Below are positions 1-6,819 of a stretch of 25,581 bases of DNA, one piece after another. Source of the stretch: DASZZY01 sp036260395 (GTDB lineage Bacteria > Actinomycetota > UBA4738 > CALAEC01). The notes under the pieces are model-generated. The model saw only the letters and a program-made list of their open reading frames with translations, did not search any database and had not been told where the DNA came from. Position numbers and translations under genes: made by a program. The stretch covers positions 1 to 25,581 of the forward strand of contig DASZZY010000085.1 of assembly GCA_036260395.1 (NCBI GenBank), in the 5' to 3' direction. Every line of letters starts with the position of its first letter. Position 1 is the stretch's first letter.

Positions 1-42
1 CCCGCGTGGCTCCTGCACCGCGAGCCAGCGCCGCTCGCGCAC
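1..42 (-). CDS. Possible start of a downstream ABC permease gene (PotB-like), cut by the window edge
   Basis: A GTG codon at 42..40 opens a frame that runs leftward without a stop to the window edge, only 6 bases after the potD stop. Fourteen codons are visible (MRERRWLAVQEPRG). No membrane segment is reached and no convincing Shine-Dalgarno is seen. The inference that this is the permease subunit comes only from gene order: a polyamine-type importer needs permeases and potA-potD precede it on the same strand. It could be unrelated. Confidence 0.35.
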   Translation of the reverse strand, partial: MRERRWLAVQEPRG

Positions 43-48
43 CGCGCC

Positions 49-1221
49 CTACGATGCAGCCGCCTGGAACCTGCGCCAGGCCTCGACGCGCAGCTGCAGC
101 GCTTCGGGGTCACCCGAGGTGGCCTCCAGCTTGTCCGTGACCTCCGCCGGCGGGTAGATGTTCGGGTCGTTCGCCACGGCCTCGTCCGTGAACTCCTTGG
201 CGCCCTCCACGCAGCTCGCGTAGTACGTGTAGCTGCTCTCCACGCCCTGGCGCTCCGGCGTGAGGATCCAGTTGATGAACTCGTGCGCCAGGTTGGGGTG
301 CGGCGCCGAGGCGGGGATGGCCCAGGTGTCGACCCAGAACTCCGTGCCCTCGGAGGGGATGACGTAGCGGACGGACGGCTGATCCTCGTACACGTAGAAG
401 AAGTCCCCGTTCCACCCGAGCGCCAGCCAGGTCTCGGCCCGGCTCATCATCTGCCGGTACTGCGTTGAGGTGATCGCCCGGATGTGGGGCTTGAAGTCGA
501 TGAGAAGCTCCAGCGCCTCGTCCACCTCCGACTGGCTCGTGCTGTTCCACGAGTATCCCAGCCGCTTGAGCCCGGCGCTCACGACCTCGTACGGGCCGTC
601 GAGGACCGTGTACCTGCCCGAGTACTTCCCGCCGGAGCCGAAGAAGCCTTCCCAGCTCGTGAGGTCCTCCTTGACGAACTTGCCGAGGTACCCGAAGCCC
701 GTGGTGCCCCAGTCCTTCGGGGCGTGGTACTTCATCTCGGGGTCGAAGGAGAGCGCCGTGAAGCGATCCTCGACGTTCGCCAGGTTCGGCAACCGCGAGT
801 GGTCGAGCTCCAGCAACAGCCCCTCGTTGGCCAGGATCTCCACCGCGTACCCGGTCGGCGCGACCAGGTCGTATCCGGTGGCCCCGCCCTGGAGCTTGGC
901 GATCATCTCCTCGTTCGACTCGTAGAAGTCGGTCGCCTGGACAGTGACGTCGTACTCCCGCTCGAACGCCTTGACGGTCTCAGGGTTCAGGTAGGCGGCC
1001 CAGTTGTAGATCACCAGCGTGTCCTCGAGCTCCGCCGCCGTGCTGGCCGGCGACCTCCGGGGAGCCGGACCGCCGATGCGCCGCGTGCACGCCGCCAGGA
1101 ACGCGGCCGCCGGTCCGATCCCGGCCGCCTGAATGAACCGCCGTCGCGACAGCGGCCGCCGCTTCACGCCGTCCAGGAGCCGGTCGATGTCTCCCCGGCC
1201 CCGGCGCCTCTCCGCGTCCAT
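49..1221 (-). CDS. potD: Polyamine-type ABC transporter substrate-binding lipoprotein (PotD-like)
   Basis: 390 aa. This is a periplasmic-binding-protein fold of the PotD/PotF class, which captures spermidine, putrescine or a related cation outside the membrane and hands it to the permease. Residues 25-30 (SRRRFI) form a twin-arginine motif and the lipobox LAAC ends at Cys45, so it is probably Tat-exported and lipid-anchored. The mature domain starts near residue 68 with the typical IYNWAAYLNPET segment and contains the family-like YDLVAPTGY stretch. The start ATG at 1221 has a GGGAGGG ribosome site and lies 21 bases after potA, so the two are one operon. Exact substrate cannot be read from sequence. 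Confidence 0.9.
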   Translation of the reverse strand: MDAERRRGRGDIDRLLDGVKRRPLSRRRFIQAAGIGPAAAFLAACTRRIGGPAPRRSPASTAAELEDTLVIYNWAAYLNPETVKAFEREYDVTVQATDFYESNEEMIAKLQGGATGYDLVAPTGYAVEILANEGLLLELDHSRLPNLANVEDRFTALSFDPEMKYHAPKDWGTTGFGYLGKFVKEDLTSWEGFFGSGGKYSGRYTVLDGPYEVVSAGLKRLGYSWNSTSQSEVDEALELLIDFKPHIRAITSTQYRQMMSRAETWLALGWNGDFFYVYEDQPSVRYVIPSEGTEFWVDTWAIPASAPHPNLAHEFINWILTPERQGVESSYTYYASCVEGAKEFTDEAVANDPNIYPPAEVTDKLEATSGDPEALQLRVEAWRRFQAAAS

Positions 1222-1242
1222 CCGTCCCTCCCTTCCGGGGGC

Positions 1243-2388
1243 TCAGGCCCCCGCTCGATCCTCGGCCAGGAGCTGGAGGTCCTCTTCCTGTGCCACGCCC
1301 TCGTCCCGGACGACCAGGGCGCTGTCCTCGTCCCACCCCAGCTCCACGGCGGCTCCCTCGCTCCACCGCGACGCCGGACCCTCGTTCAGCTGCTGGACCA
1401 CGAGCTCCCGTCCGCCCGCGACCGCGACGTGGTGCTGGACCAGGTCGCCCAGGTACGCGCGCCGCACGACGGTCCCCGTGAGGCGGTTCCCGGCCTGGGC
1501 AGAGGCGGGCCCGATCTTCTCGGGGCGCACGGCCACGGCGACCCGCATCCCGGGCCGAGCCCACGGCGCCGGGGCGCACCGCAACAGCAGGCCGCTCCGG
1601 TCGCGGACCAGCGTCACGGCGCCGGCGTCCTGGACCTCGCCCTCGAAGAAGTTCGTCTCGCCGATGAAATCCGCCACGAACCGGGACGCCGGCCGCTCGT
1701 AGATGTCCTGGGGCGTTCCCTCCTGGAGGATCCGGCCGTCGTGCATGACCGCGATCCGGTCCGACAGCGCCAGGGCCTCTTCCTGATCGTGCGTCACGTA
1801 CAGGAAGGTGATCCCGAGCCGCTCCTGGAGCCTCTTGAGCTCGCCCTGCATCGCGCGGCGAAGCTTCAGGTCGAGGGCGGCCAGCGGCTCGTCCAGCAGG
1901 AGGACCGCCGGCTCGTTGACGAGCGCGCGGGCCAACGCCACCCGCTGGCTCTGCCCGCCCGAGAGCTCGCGCGGATACCGGTCGGCCAGGTCGGCGAGGC
2001 GCACGGTGGCCAGCGCCTCCGCCAGCCGGCGGCGGGCCTCGACCCTCGCCAGGCGCCGCTGCTTCAACCCGTACCCGACGTTCTCCGCCACCGTGAGGTG
2101 CGGGAACAGCGCGTAGTGCTGGAAGACGGTGTTAACGTTCCGGCGGTGTGGCGGGAGCCCGGTGACGTCCTCGTCGCGGATGCGGATCCTGCCGGCGTCG
2201 GGGCGTTCGAAGCCGGCGATCAGCCGCAGGCTGGTGGTCTTCCCGCAGCCCGACGGCCCGAGGAGCGAATAGAAGTGGCCGCGCGGCACGGAGAACGACA
2301 CGCCGTCAACGGCGCGAACGGCGCCGAACGACTTGACGACGGCGTCGACCTCGAGGTCGACCCCTGGCTCCCTCTGCTGGAGCGACAC
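1243..2388 (-). CDS. potA: Polyamine-type ABC transporter ATP-binding protein (PotA-like)
   Basis: 381 aa, the usual length for PotA/MalK-type ATPases that drive import from the cytoplasmic face. Walker A GPSGCGKT is at 44-51, Q-loop near 90, signature LSGGQ at 142-146, Walker B LLLDEP at 163-168, H-loop in YVTHDQEEA near 195, and a C-terminal TOBE-type domain from about 285. The GTG start at 2388 has no Shine-Dalgarno; a promoter (TTGCTC, 17 bases, CATACT) lies immediately upstream, giving a very short leader. It leads the potA-potD operon. Spermidine/putrescine is inferred from the PotD-like neighbour; other cationic substrates of this subfamily are possible. Confidence 0.92.
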   Translation of the reverse strand: MSLQQREPGVDLEVDAVVKSFGAVRAVDGVSFSVPRGHFYSLLGPSGCGKTTSLRLIAGFERPDAGRIRIRDEDVTGLPPHRRNVNTVFQHYALFPHLTVAENVGYGLKQRRLARVEARRRLAEALATVRLADLADRYPRELSGGQSQRVALARALVNEPAVLLLDEPLAALDLKLRRAMQGELKRLQERLGITFLYVTHDQEEALALSDRIAVMHDGRILQEGTPQDIYERPASRFVADFIGETNFFEGEVQDAGAVTLVRDRSGLLLRCAPAPWARPGMRVAVAVRPEKIGPASAQAGNRLTGTVVRRAYLGDLVQHHVAVAGGRELVVQQLNEGPASRWSEGAAVELGWDEDSALVVRDEGVAQEEDLQLLAEDRAGA

Positions 2389-2430
2389 TTCAGTGGCTGC
2401 AAGTATGCTTCAGTCGCCGCAGAGGAGCAA
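2388..2430 (-). promoter_or_regulatory. Promoter of potA with a flanking direct repeat
   Basis: Read leftward, TTGCTC (2430..2425) and CATACT (2407..2402) are separated by exactly 17 bases, a good sigma-70-type promoter, with the expected start about 7 bases before the potA GTG. The heptamer ACTGAAG occurs twice (2414..2408 and 2394..2388), 20 bases apart, bracketing the -10 box. A repressor binding this repeat would block the promoter; that is inference. Confidence 0.5.
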
Positions 2431-2444
2431 CCAGCGCGGGGCCC

Positions 2445-2933
2445 TTACTCCTCCAGCCCCCGGGCGATGAGGAACCCGCGGGCGCGCTCCGCCAGCGGGT
2501 ACCGGCGGACGATCCGCCAGAAGCGCGGGGAGTGGGAGGGCACGAGCAGGTGCGTCAGCTCGTGCATCACGACGTACTCACGGACCCAGGGCGGCATGTC
2601 GGCCACCCGGTTCGAGATGCGGATGGTGCGGTCGTCGGGGGTGCAGGAGCCGAACCGGTCGCGCTGGTTCGCCACGTAGCGGATCGACCGCCACCGGAGC
2701 CGACCGCCGAAGTAGCGCTCGTTGAGCCGGCGCGCCGCCGCCTCCAGCTCCCGGCGGGCGTTCAGCCGGTCGAGCCGCTCCCGCTCCGCGAGCCGGGTCA
2801 CCATCCGGTCCACCCACCTGCGCTCCTCGGCCCGGGTGAGGCCCGCCGGGAGCCGCACGACCACCCGCCCGCCGCGTCGTTCGGCGGTGATGGTCTTGCT
2901 CCGGCGCGGACTCCGGACGACCTCGATGTACAC
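2445..2933 (-). CDS. YgjP-like metallopeptidase-domain protein (DUF45)
   Basis: 162 aa. The zinc motif HELTH is at 124-128 with a third histidine at 134 in the context VPSHSPRFW, the hallmark of the YgjP/DUF45 group related to SprT and WLM peptidases. The N-terminal half has the family's RRSKTITAERRGGRVVVRLP-like beta region and a basic helical segment (about 34-70). The family is cytoplasmic and its substrate is unknown; it is slightly shorter than many homologues (about 230 aa), with a compact N-terminal part. GTG start at 2933 lacks a Shine-Dalgarno but has TACAAT 9 bases upstream. Monocistronic between potA and the SCP2 terminator. Confidence 0.85.
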   Translation of the reverse strand: MYIEVVRSPRRSKTITAERRGGRVVVRLPAGLTRAEERRWVDRMVTRLAERERLDRLNARRELEAAARRLNERYFGGRLRWRSIRYVANQRDRFGSCTPDDRTIRISNRVADMPPWVREYVVMHELTHLLVPSHSPRFWRIVRRYPLAERARGFLIARGLEE

Positions 2934-2942
2934 GGCCGGCAG

Positions 2943-2948
2943 ATTGTA
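2943..2948 (-). promoter_or_regulatory. -10 element for the YgjP-like gene (leaderless type)
   Basis: TACAAT read leftward, 9 bases before the GTG start, with no Shine-Dalgarno between. The nearest TTGACC (2985..2980) is 31 bases away, too far to be its -35. Confidence 0.4.
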
Positions 2949-3009
2949 CGGACGGCGCCGACACGGAAGGAAAACCGCAGGTCAAGGCCCATACCGGGCG
3001 CCGGAACCT

Positions 3010-3037
3010 CGAGGGCCCCGGTCGCCCGGGGCCCTCG
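3010..3037 (-). terminator. Strong hairpin terminator downstream of the SCP2 gene
   Basis: CGAGGGCCCCGG (3010-3021) and CCGGGGCCCTCG (3026-3037) form a perfect 12-bp stem with a 4-base loop, 20 bases after the SCP2 stop. No T-run follows on the leftward strand, as is common for terminators in GC-rich actinobacteria. It separates SCP2 from the YgjP-like gene. Confidence 0.7.
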
Positions 3038-3057
3038 GGTCGCGCCGGAGAGGCCGC

Positions 3058-3441
3058 TCAGTACTCGACGTCGACGTCCGAGACGGCCTGAGGCAGCGTC
3101 CCGAACAGGCCCTGGAGCTGCATCATCTTCATCAGGTCGCCCTGGAGCTTCAGCTTGCCGCTCATGTAGGCGGCCGTGCCGGTCAGCTCGTTCTTCGACA
3201 GGGCCACGGCAGTGTCGTAATCCTGGGTCACGGTCGCCTCGGGGTTCTCGATGTCCCCCGTGCCCACCTCGGCCTGGCCGCCCTCGAGCTTGAAGTAGTA
3301 CCGCTTCTCGCCCTCAGGGGTGGTGACCACGTTCTGGATGCGGGCAGACTGGCTGCCGGCGGCCTTCTGGAAGGCCTCGCTGTTGTTGAGCGCGTTGGTG
3401 ACCTCGCCGGCCCACTCGTCGGACAGGAACTTCACGGCCAC
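3058..3441 (-). CDS. SCP2 sterol-carrier-domain protein
   Basis: 127 aa, a single SCP-2 domain. The family binds lipids, fatty acyl chains or sterols in a hydrophobic tunnel and acts in the cytoplasm. Visible family features are the KYYFKLEGG-like beta strand region (YYFKLEGGQAEV, about 48-59), the acidic DYDTAVAL segment (about 74-81) and the C-terminal GKLKLQGDLMKMMQL helix region (about 95-109), matching the canonical G-K-(I/L)-K-(I/V)-xGD-xxxxM pattern. The GTG start at 3441 has an excellent AGGAGGAGG site 5 bases upstream and its own canonical promoter, so it is expressed alone and probably well. The bound ligand cannot be read from the sequence. Confidence 0.85.
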   Translation of the reverse strand: MAVKFLSDEWAGEVTNALNNSEAFQKAAGSQSARIQNVVTTPEGEKRYYFKLEGGQAEVGTGDIENPEATVTQDYDTAVALSKNELTGTAAYMSGKLKLQGDLMKMMQLQGLFGTLPQAVSDVDVEY

Positions 3442-3475
3442 AGATGCCTCCTCCTGGTCGGGGTTCGGAGAGGAG

Positions 3476-3505
3476 AGTATCCCCGGACCGGTGACCGCCG
3501 GTCAA
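3476..3505 (-). promoter_or_regulatory. Sigma-70-type promoter of the SCP2 gene
   Basis: Leftward TTGACC (3505..3500) and GATACT (3481..3476) with an 18-base spacer. The -35 overlaps the stop codon of the upstream exporter gene, and the expected transcript start leaves a leader of about 27 bases holding the AGGAGGAGG ribosome site (3455..3447). Confidence 0.65.
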
Positions 3506-4455
3506 TCCGGCGGGGCGGGGGCGGCCGCGGCGCATCCGGTGACGGCGAGCCGCGCCTCGGGTCCTGGTGCCGCCTCCCGCCTCGGCCAGGACATCAGGGC
3601 GCCGACGTAGACGCCGCCGAGCACCAGCGCCCCGCCGGCGAGCAGCACGAGCGTCAGCGGCTCGCCGTCCAGCCAGGCGGACAGCGGCAGGGTCACCAGC
3701 GGGAACAGCACGAACTCGTACGAGGTTGCCGAGGCCGTCCAGCGCCGCAGCACGAACAGGAAGAGGAGGAACACCCCGAGCGACCCGACGACGACCAGGT
3801 AGCCGAGGGCCAGCCACGACACCGGCTCCGTGGGCAGCCCGATCCGCTCCCCGGCGACCAGCGAGGTCCCGACGAGCATCACGGCCCCGACCCCCATGGC
3901 CACGGCGTTCATGGCGGCCGGGGGCACGGCCGGGAACGACTTGGCCAGGACCGTCGCCTCCGAGAGGCACAGCGAGGTCCCGAGGACGGCGGCCACCGCC
4001 ACGACGGGGAGGGCGCCGCCGGCCTGCGGCGCGAAGATCACCGCGATCCCGGCGATCGCCAGGACGCCGCCGGCCACGCTGTGCCATCGGAAGCGCTCCT
4101 GCCGGTGGGCCAGGGCCAGGAAGAAGGTGAGCAGCGGAGCCGAGGCCAGGAGGACCTGTCCCGTGCCGGCGTGGATCCAGACGAGGGCCCAGTACCCCAG
4201 GGCGAACCCGATCCCGAACACCAGGGCGCCGAACGTCGCGGCGCCCAGGAGGGCCCTCCCCCGCGGGAGGGGGACGCGACGGAGCCGCACGATGCCGAAG
4301 AACAGGAGGGAGGCGAGCCCGAACCGGAGGCCCGCGCCCCAGAACGGGGGCAACCCCCGGTTGCTGAACCGGATCCCCAGCGCGTTCAGGCCCCCGAGGA
4401 CGACGAGACCGGCGAACGCGGCGAGCGTCAGGCGGTCCGGTCTGCCGGGTTCCAC
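3502..4455 (-). CDS. DMT-superfamily transporter (EamA family)
   Basis: 317 aa integral membrane protein with about ten hydrophobic segments arranged as two five-helix EamA repeats (roughly 10-140 and 155-290), the architecture of drug/metabolite exporters such as RhaT, YdcZ and EamA. Typical landmarks are the FxRFGLA-like segment in the third helix (ALGYWALVWIHAG around 85-97 in the next loop) and PLxTFFLAL near 105. The C-terminal tail (about 290-317) is proline- and alanine-rich. Exported metabolite unknown. GTG start at 4455 lacks a Shine-Dalgarno and has TATGCT 9 bases upstream, inside the 28-base gap after the methyltransferase gene, so it may have its own promoter. Confidence 0.85.
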   Translation of the reverse strand: MEPGRPDRLTLAAFAGLVVLGGLNALGIRFSNRGLPPFWGAGLRFGLASLLFFGIVRLRRVPLPRGRALLGAATFGALVFGIGFALGYWALVWIHAGTGQVLLASAPLLTFFLALAHRQERFRWHSVAGGVLAIAGIAVIFAPQAGGALPVVAVAAVLGTSLCLSEATVLAKSFPAVPPAAMNAVAMGVGAVMLVGTSLVAGERIGLPTEPVSWLALGYLVVVGSLGVFLLFLFVLRRWTASATSYEFVLFPLVTLPLSAWLDGEPLTLVLLAGGALVLGGVYVGALMSWPRREAAPGPEARLAVTGCAAAAPAPPD

Positions 4456-4464
4456 GGCGCGCCC

Positions 4465-4470
4465 AGCATA
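4465..4470 (-). promoter_or_regulatory. -10 element for the EamA gene (leaderless type)
   Basis: TATGCT read leftward, 9 bases before the GTG start, no Shine-Dalgarno. It would allow transcription independent of the upstream methyltransferase gene. Confidence 0.4.
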
Positions 4471-4483
4471 GCCGCTTGCCTCG

Positions 4484-5440
4484 CTAGCGCCGGCCCCGCG
4501 CGCGGCGGGCCCGCTGACGGGCCTCGAACCGCTCGCGGAACGCCAGGACGTCCTCGAGCACCCAGACCCGGCCGCCAGCCAGCTCGGCCACGGGCCGGGG
4601 GAAGCTTCCCCTCCGGACGTACGTGGCCACCCGTCGCTTGTCCCATCCGAGGAGGCGGGCGGCCTCGGCCACGCCGACCAGGTCCGAGCCGGCCGGCTTC
4701 CGGAGCCGCCAGATCTGCTCCGCCGGCCAGCGCCGCGCCCAGTCGAGGTCGGCGTACTCCTCGTAGGTGGTCTCGGCGTCGGGCGGCGGGCGGAGCTCGA
4801 CGAGGTCCTCGACGACCAGGCCGGCCTGGCGGAACACCCGCAGCCACTCGGCGTACGGCAGCTGGAAGACCACCGAGACCTCGTCGTCCCCGCTCCGCAT
4901 GTCGAAGTAGTCGCCGACGAGCCGCGGGACGTACCGCTGCTCGTCGGGGTCCCAGCACATGAAGTGGATTGGGGTGTCGTGGGAGAACGCGAACAGGCCC
5001 CTAGGGCGAAGGACCCGGGCCACCTCGGGGACCGCCCGCCGCGGGTTGGAGAACGTCATCGCCCCATGGTCCGCGAACACGAGGTCGAAGGATCCGTCGG
5101 CGAACGGGAGATGCTCGCCAGTGGCCTGGACCAGTGGGAACGACACGCCCCGGCGGGCCATCTCGTCCCGGGCATGCTCCAGTTGGCGCCCGGACAGATC
5201 CAGCCCCACCGGGCGGGCCCCCGCCTCCGCCAGCGCCGCCGACCACTGGGCCGCGCCGCAGCCGAGTTCGAGGACCTCCTTGCCCGCGACGTCACCGAGG
5301 ATGCCCAGCTCCTCCTCCGGGATGCGCCACACCCCCCACGCCATCGGCCGCTGCCGGAGGGACCGCCCGTGCCGTCGCTGGTAGTCGTCGGCCTCCTGGT
5401 CCCAGTGCCGGCGGTTCTTCCCGGTGTACGACGCCGTCAT
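4484..5440 (-). CDS. Class I SAM-dependent methyltransferase with C-terminal helix-turn-helix domain
   Basis: 318 aa in two parts. Residues 1-250 are a class I methyltransferase (Methyltransf_11 type): motif I VLELGCGAAQW at 56-66, acidic GLDLS near 80, motif IV FDLVFADHG near 118, and the C-terminal PAEQIWRLRKP that normally ends such proteins. It should use S-adenosylmethionine in the cytoplasm; substrate unknown. Residues about 253-310 (VGVAEAARLLGW, then YVRRGSFPRPV and GGRVWVLEDV) look like a MerR/AlpA-type HTH_17 DNA-binding domain as found in excisionases. The fusion is read through without any stop or frame change. ATG at 5440 has TAGGAT 8 bases upstream and no Shine-Dalgarno, and its promoter is shared with a LexA-type box. 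Confidence 0.85.
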   Translation of the reverse strand: MTASYTGKNRRHWDQEADDYQRRHGRSLRQRPMAWGVWRIPEEELGILGDVAGKEVLELGCGAAQWSAALAEAGARPVGLDLSGRQLEHARDEMARRGVSFPLVQATGEHLPFADGSFDLVFADHGAMTFSNPRRAVPEVARVLRPRGLFAFSHDTPIHFMCWDPDEQRYVPRLVGDYFDMRSGDDEVSVVFQLPYAEWLRVFRQAGLVVEDLVELRPPPDAETTYEEYADLDWARRWPAEQIWRLRKPAGSDLVGVAEAARLLGWDKRRVATYVRRGSFPRPVAELAGGRVWVLEDVLAFRERFEARQRARRARGRR

Positions 5441-5448
5441 CCCGGCGA

Positions 5449-5454
5449 ATCCTA
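5449..5454 (-). promoter_or_regulatory. -10 element for the methyltransferase gene (leaderless type)
   Basis: TAGGAT read leftward, 8 bases before ATG. Its -35 position (around 5472-5477) falls inside the palindromic LexA-type box. Confidence 0.45.
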
Positions 5455-5457
5455 CCC

Positions 5458-5487
5458 TTGCGATTCACCGAACGTACGTTCTATCCT
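5458..5487 (+). promoter_or_regulatory. Promoter of the radical SAM gene, leaderless
   Basis: TTGCGA (5458-5463) and TATCCT (5482-5487) with an 18-base spacer. The predicted start of transcription coincides with the A of the ATG at 5494, and no Shine-Dalgarno is present. The spacer is filled by the LexA-type palindrome. Confidence 0.6.
5469..5482. promoter_or_regulatory. LexA-type SOS box in a divergent promoter
   Basis: CGAACGTACGTTCT contains the perfect 12-bp palindrome GAACGTACGTTC (5470-5481). It fits the Gram-positive/actinobacterial LexA consensus CGAACRNRYGTTYG at every position but the last. It occupies the spacer of the rightward promoter and the -35 position of the leftward one, so binding should repress both. 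LexA itself is not in the window; the identity of the binder is inferred. Confidence 0.7.
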
Positions 5488-5493
5488 CCGATC

Positions 5494-6522
5494 ATGCGCT
5501 GGGACAACCTCCGGCTAGACGTCCGCCAGCGGGATGACCGCGTCACCGCGCCGCTGTTCGAACAGGGCGCCGTCGTCCGGACGTTCGACACGCCGGAGTT
5601 CCGGGGTATCACCTTCTACGAGGTCCAGGCGAAGTCGATCATCAACCGCGTCCCCGAGCAGTCCTACGTCCCGTTCCGCTGGACGATCAATCCCTATCGG
5701 GGCTGTTCCCATCTCTGCCGCTACTGTTTTGCCCGCCGGACACACACGTATCTCGACCTCGACTACGGCGAGGACTTCGACACCAAGATCGTCGTCAAGG
5801 TGAATGCGCCCGAGAAGCTCCGCCACGAGCTGGCTGCGCCCAACTGGGGGGGTGAGCACATCGCGATGGGCACCAACGTCGACTGCTACCAGCGGGCTGA
5901 GGGGCGGTACCGCCTCATGCCGGGGATCCTCGGGGCGCTCCGGGACTTCGCCAACCCGTTCTCGATCCTGACGAAGGGGACACTGATCCTCCGCGACCTC
6001 CCGCTGCTCAGCGAGTGCGCGGAGGTGACGGACGTCGCCACGAACTTCTCGGTCGGCACCGTCGACCGTCATCTATGGCGGGCGGTCGAAGCGGGAACAC
6101 CTTCGCCGCTGAAGCGGCTCGACGCGGTGCGCAAGCTGAACGAGGCGGGCATTCCGTGCGGCGTCCTGATGGCGCCGATCCTTCCGTTCCTGTCCGACGA
6201 CGACGAGCACGTCGAGGCGACCGTCCGGGCCATCGCCGAGGCGGGGGCGACGCACGTCGCGCCGATCGTGCTCCACCTCCGGAAGGGCGGCTCGCGGGAG
6301 TGGTGGATGGCGTGGCTCGAGGAGCACCGGCCGGACCTCGTGCCGAAGTACCGCGAGCTGTACGGCGATCGGGCCTACGCGCCGAAGGCGTACCAGAACC
6401 AGGTCGCGGAACGCGTCGCGGCCCTGGCCGCGCGCTACGGCATCGGGAGGCGCAGTGGCGCCGCGGCCCGCCGCGTCGAGCGGCCCGCCCCCGCCACGCC
6501 GCAGCAGCTGCCGCTGCTCTGA
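5494..6522 (+). CDS. Rv2578c-family radical SAM protein (SplB-like)
   Basis: 342 aa. The radical SAM cluster motif is C71-x3-C75-x2-C78 (CSHLCRYC) preceded by NPYRG, the signature of the Rv2578c/SplB-like (COG1533, spore photoproduct lyase-related) family. It would bind a [4Fe-4S] cluster and cleave S-adenosylmethionine; the substrate is not established. GTNVDCYQRAEGRY (about 127-140), ILTKGTLILRD (about 156-166), and APILPFLSD (about 227-235) are family blocks. The ATG at 5494 is chosen over upstream in-frame codons because it matches the family N-terminus (MRWDNLRLD) and the promoter lies just before it. The LexA-type box fits a DNA-damage role. It converges on the zinc-protein gene with 9 bases between stops. 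Confidence 0.9.
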   Translation: MRWDNLRLDVRQRDDRVTAPLFEQGAVVRTFDTPEFRGITFYEVQAKSIINRVPEQSYVPFRWTINPYRGCSHLCRYCFARRTHTYLDLDYGEDFDTKIVVKVNAPEKLRHELAAPNWGGEHIAMGTNVDCYQRAEGRYRLMPGILGALRDFANPFSILTKGTLILRDLPLLSECAEVTDVATNFSVGTVDRHLWRAVEAGTPSPLKRLDAVRKLNEAGIPCGVLMAPILPFLSDDDEHVEATVRAIAEAGATHVAPIVLHLRKGGSREWWMAWLEEHRPDLVPKYRELYGDRAYAPKAYQNQVAERVAALAARYGIGRRSGAAARRVERPAPATPQQLPLL

Positions 6523-6531
6523 CTCCCCCGG

Positions 6532-6792
6532 TCAGCGGAGGCGCCGGAGCTCCCGCTCCCAGCACGGCGTGTGCCAGTGCCGGCGCGATTCGGGGTCGCC
6601 GTCCTCCAGCACCACGACGTGCGCCGTCCCGGCCGGGATCATCTGCTGGCACCCCGGGCAGCGGTACGGCCCCTTGACGCTCTGGCGGACGACGTACCCT
6701 GGCGCCTGGAGGCGGGCGGCGGCCAGCCCCGCCGGGGGCCGGGGGTCCTCGGGCGCGGCGCGGTCGCGAGCGGCACGGTGTCGGCGCGGCAC
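6532..6792 (-). CDS. Small zinc-binding conserved protein
   Basis: 86 aa. A basic, proline-rich N-terminus (1-40) is followed by a likely metal-binding module: C45-P-G-C48 and H72-W-H74-T-P-C77. Short actinobacterial proteins with this CPGC...HWHxPCW layout are common (often mislabelled ATP/GTP-binding protein); their function is not known to me. GTG start at 6792 has no Shine-Dalgarno and GATAAT 6 bases upstream. An ATG at 6800 is in a different frame. It is the last gene of the leftward run after the hydrolase (27-base gap). Confidence 0.75.
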   Translation of the reverse strand: MPRRHRAARDRAAPEDPRPPAGLAAARLQAPGYVVRQSVKGPYRCPGCQQMIPAGTAHVVVLEDGDPESRRHWHTPCWERELRRLR

Positions 6793-6798
6793 GCCGCC

Positions 6799-6804
6799 AT
6801 TATC
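6799..6804 (-). promoter_or_regulatory. -10 element for the small zinc-protein gene (leaderless type)
   Basis: GATAAT read leftward, 6 bases before the GTG start. One mismatch from TATAAT; no clear -35. Confidence 0.4.
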
Positions 6805-6819
6805 GGGCCGCCCCGCCGG

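Noticed and set aside
980..1579. Other Arg/Gly/Pro-rich open frames within potA-potD and elsewhere
   Set aside because: They overlap well-supported genes in alternative frames and have no motif, ribosome site or promoter.
484..2679. 731-codon rightward open frame
   Set aside because: It lies antisense to potD, potA and the YgjP-like gene, all with clear motifs; composition (Arg, Pro, Gly, Val, His) is typical of a shadow frame in GC-rich DNA.
4474..4486. 13-base sequence GCTTGCCTCGCTA repeated at 24803-24815
   Set aside because: A few exact 13-base matches are expected by chance in 25 kb of biased composition; contexts are unrelated.
6511..6538. Hairpin CTGAC-7-GTCAG (plus CCGCTG/CAGCGG) over the convergent stop codons
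   Set aside because: Stem is short and lies within both coding ends; too weak to call a terminator, though it could act in both directions.
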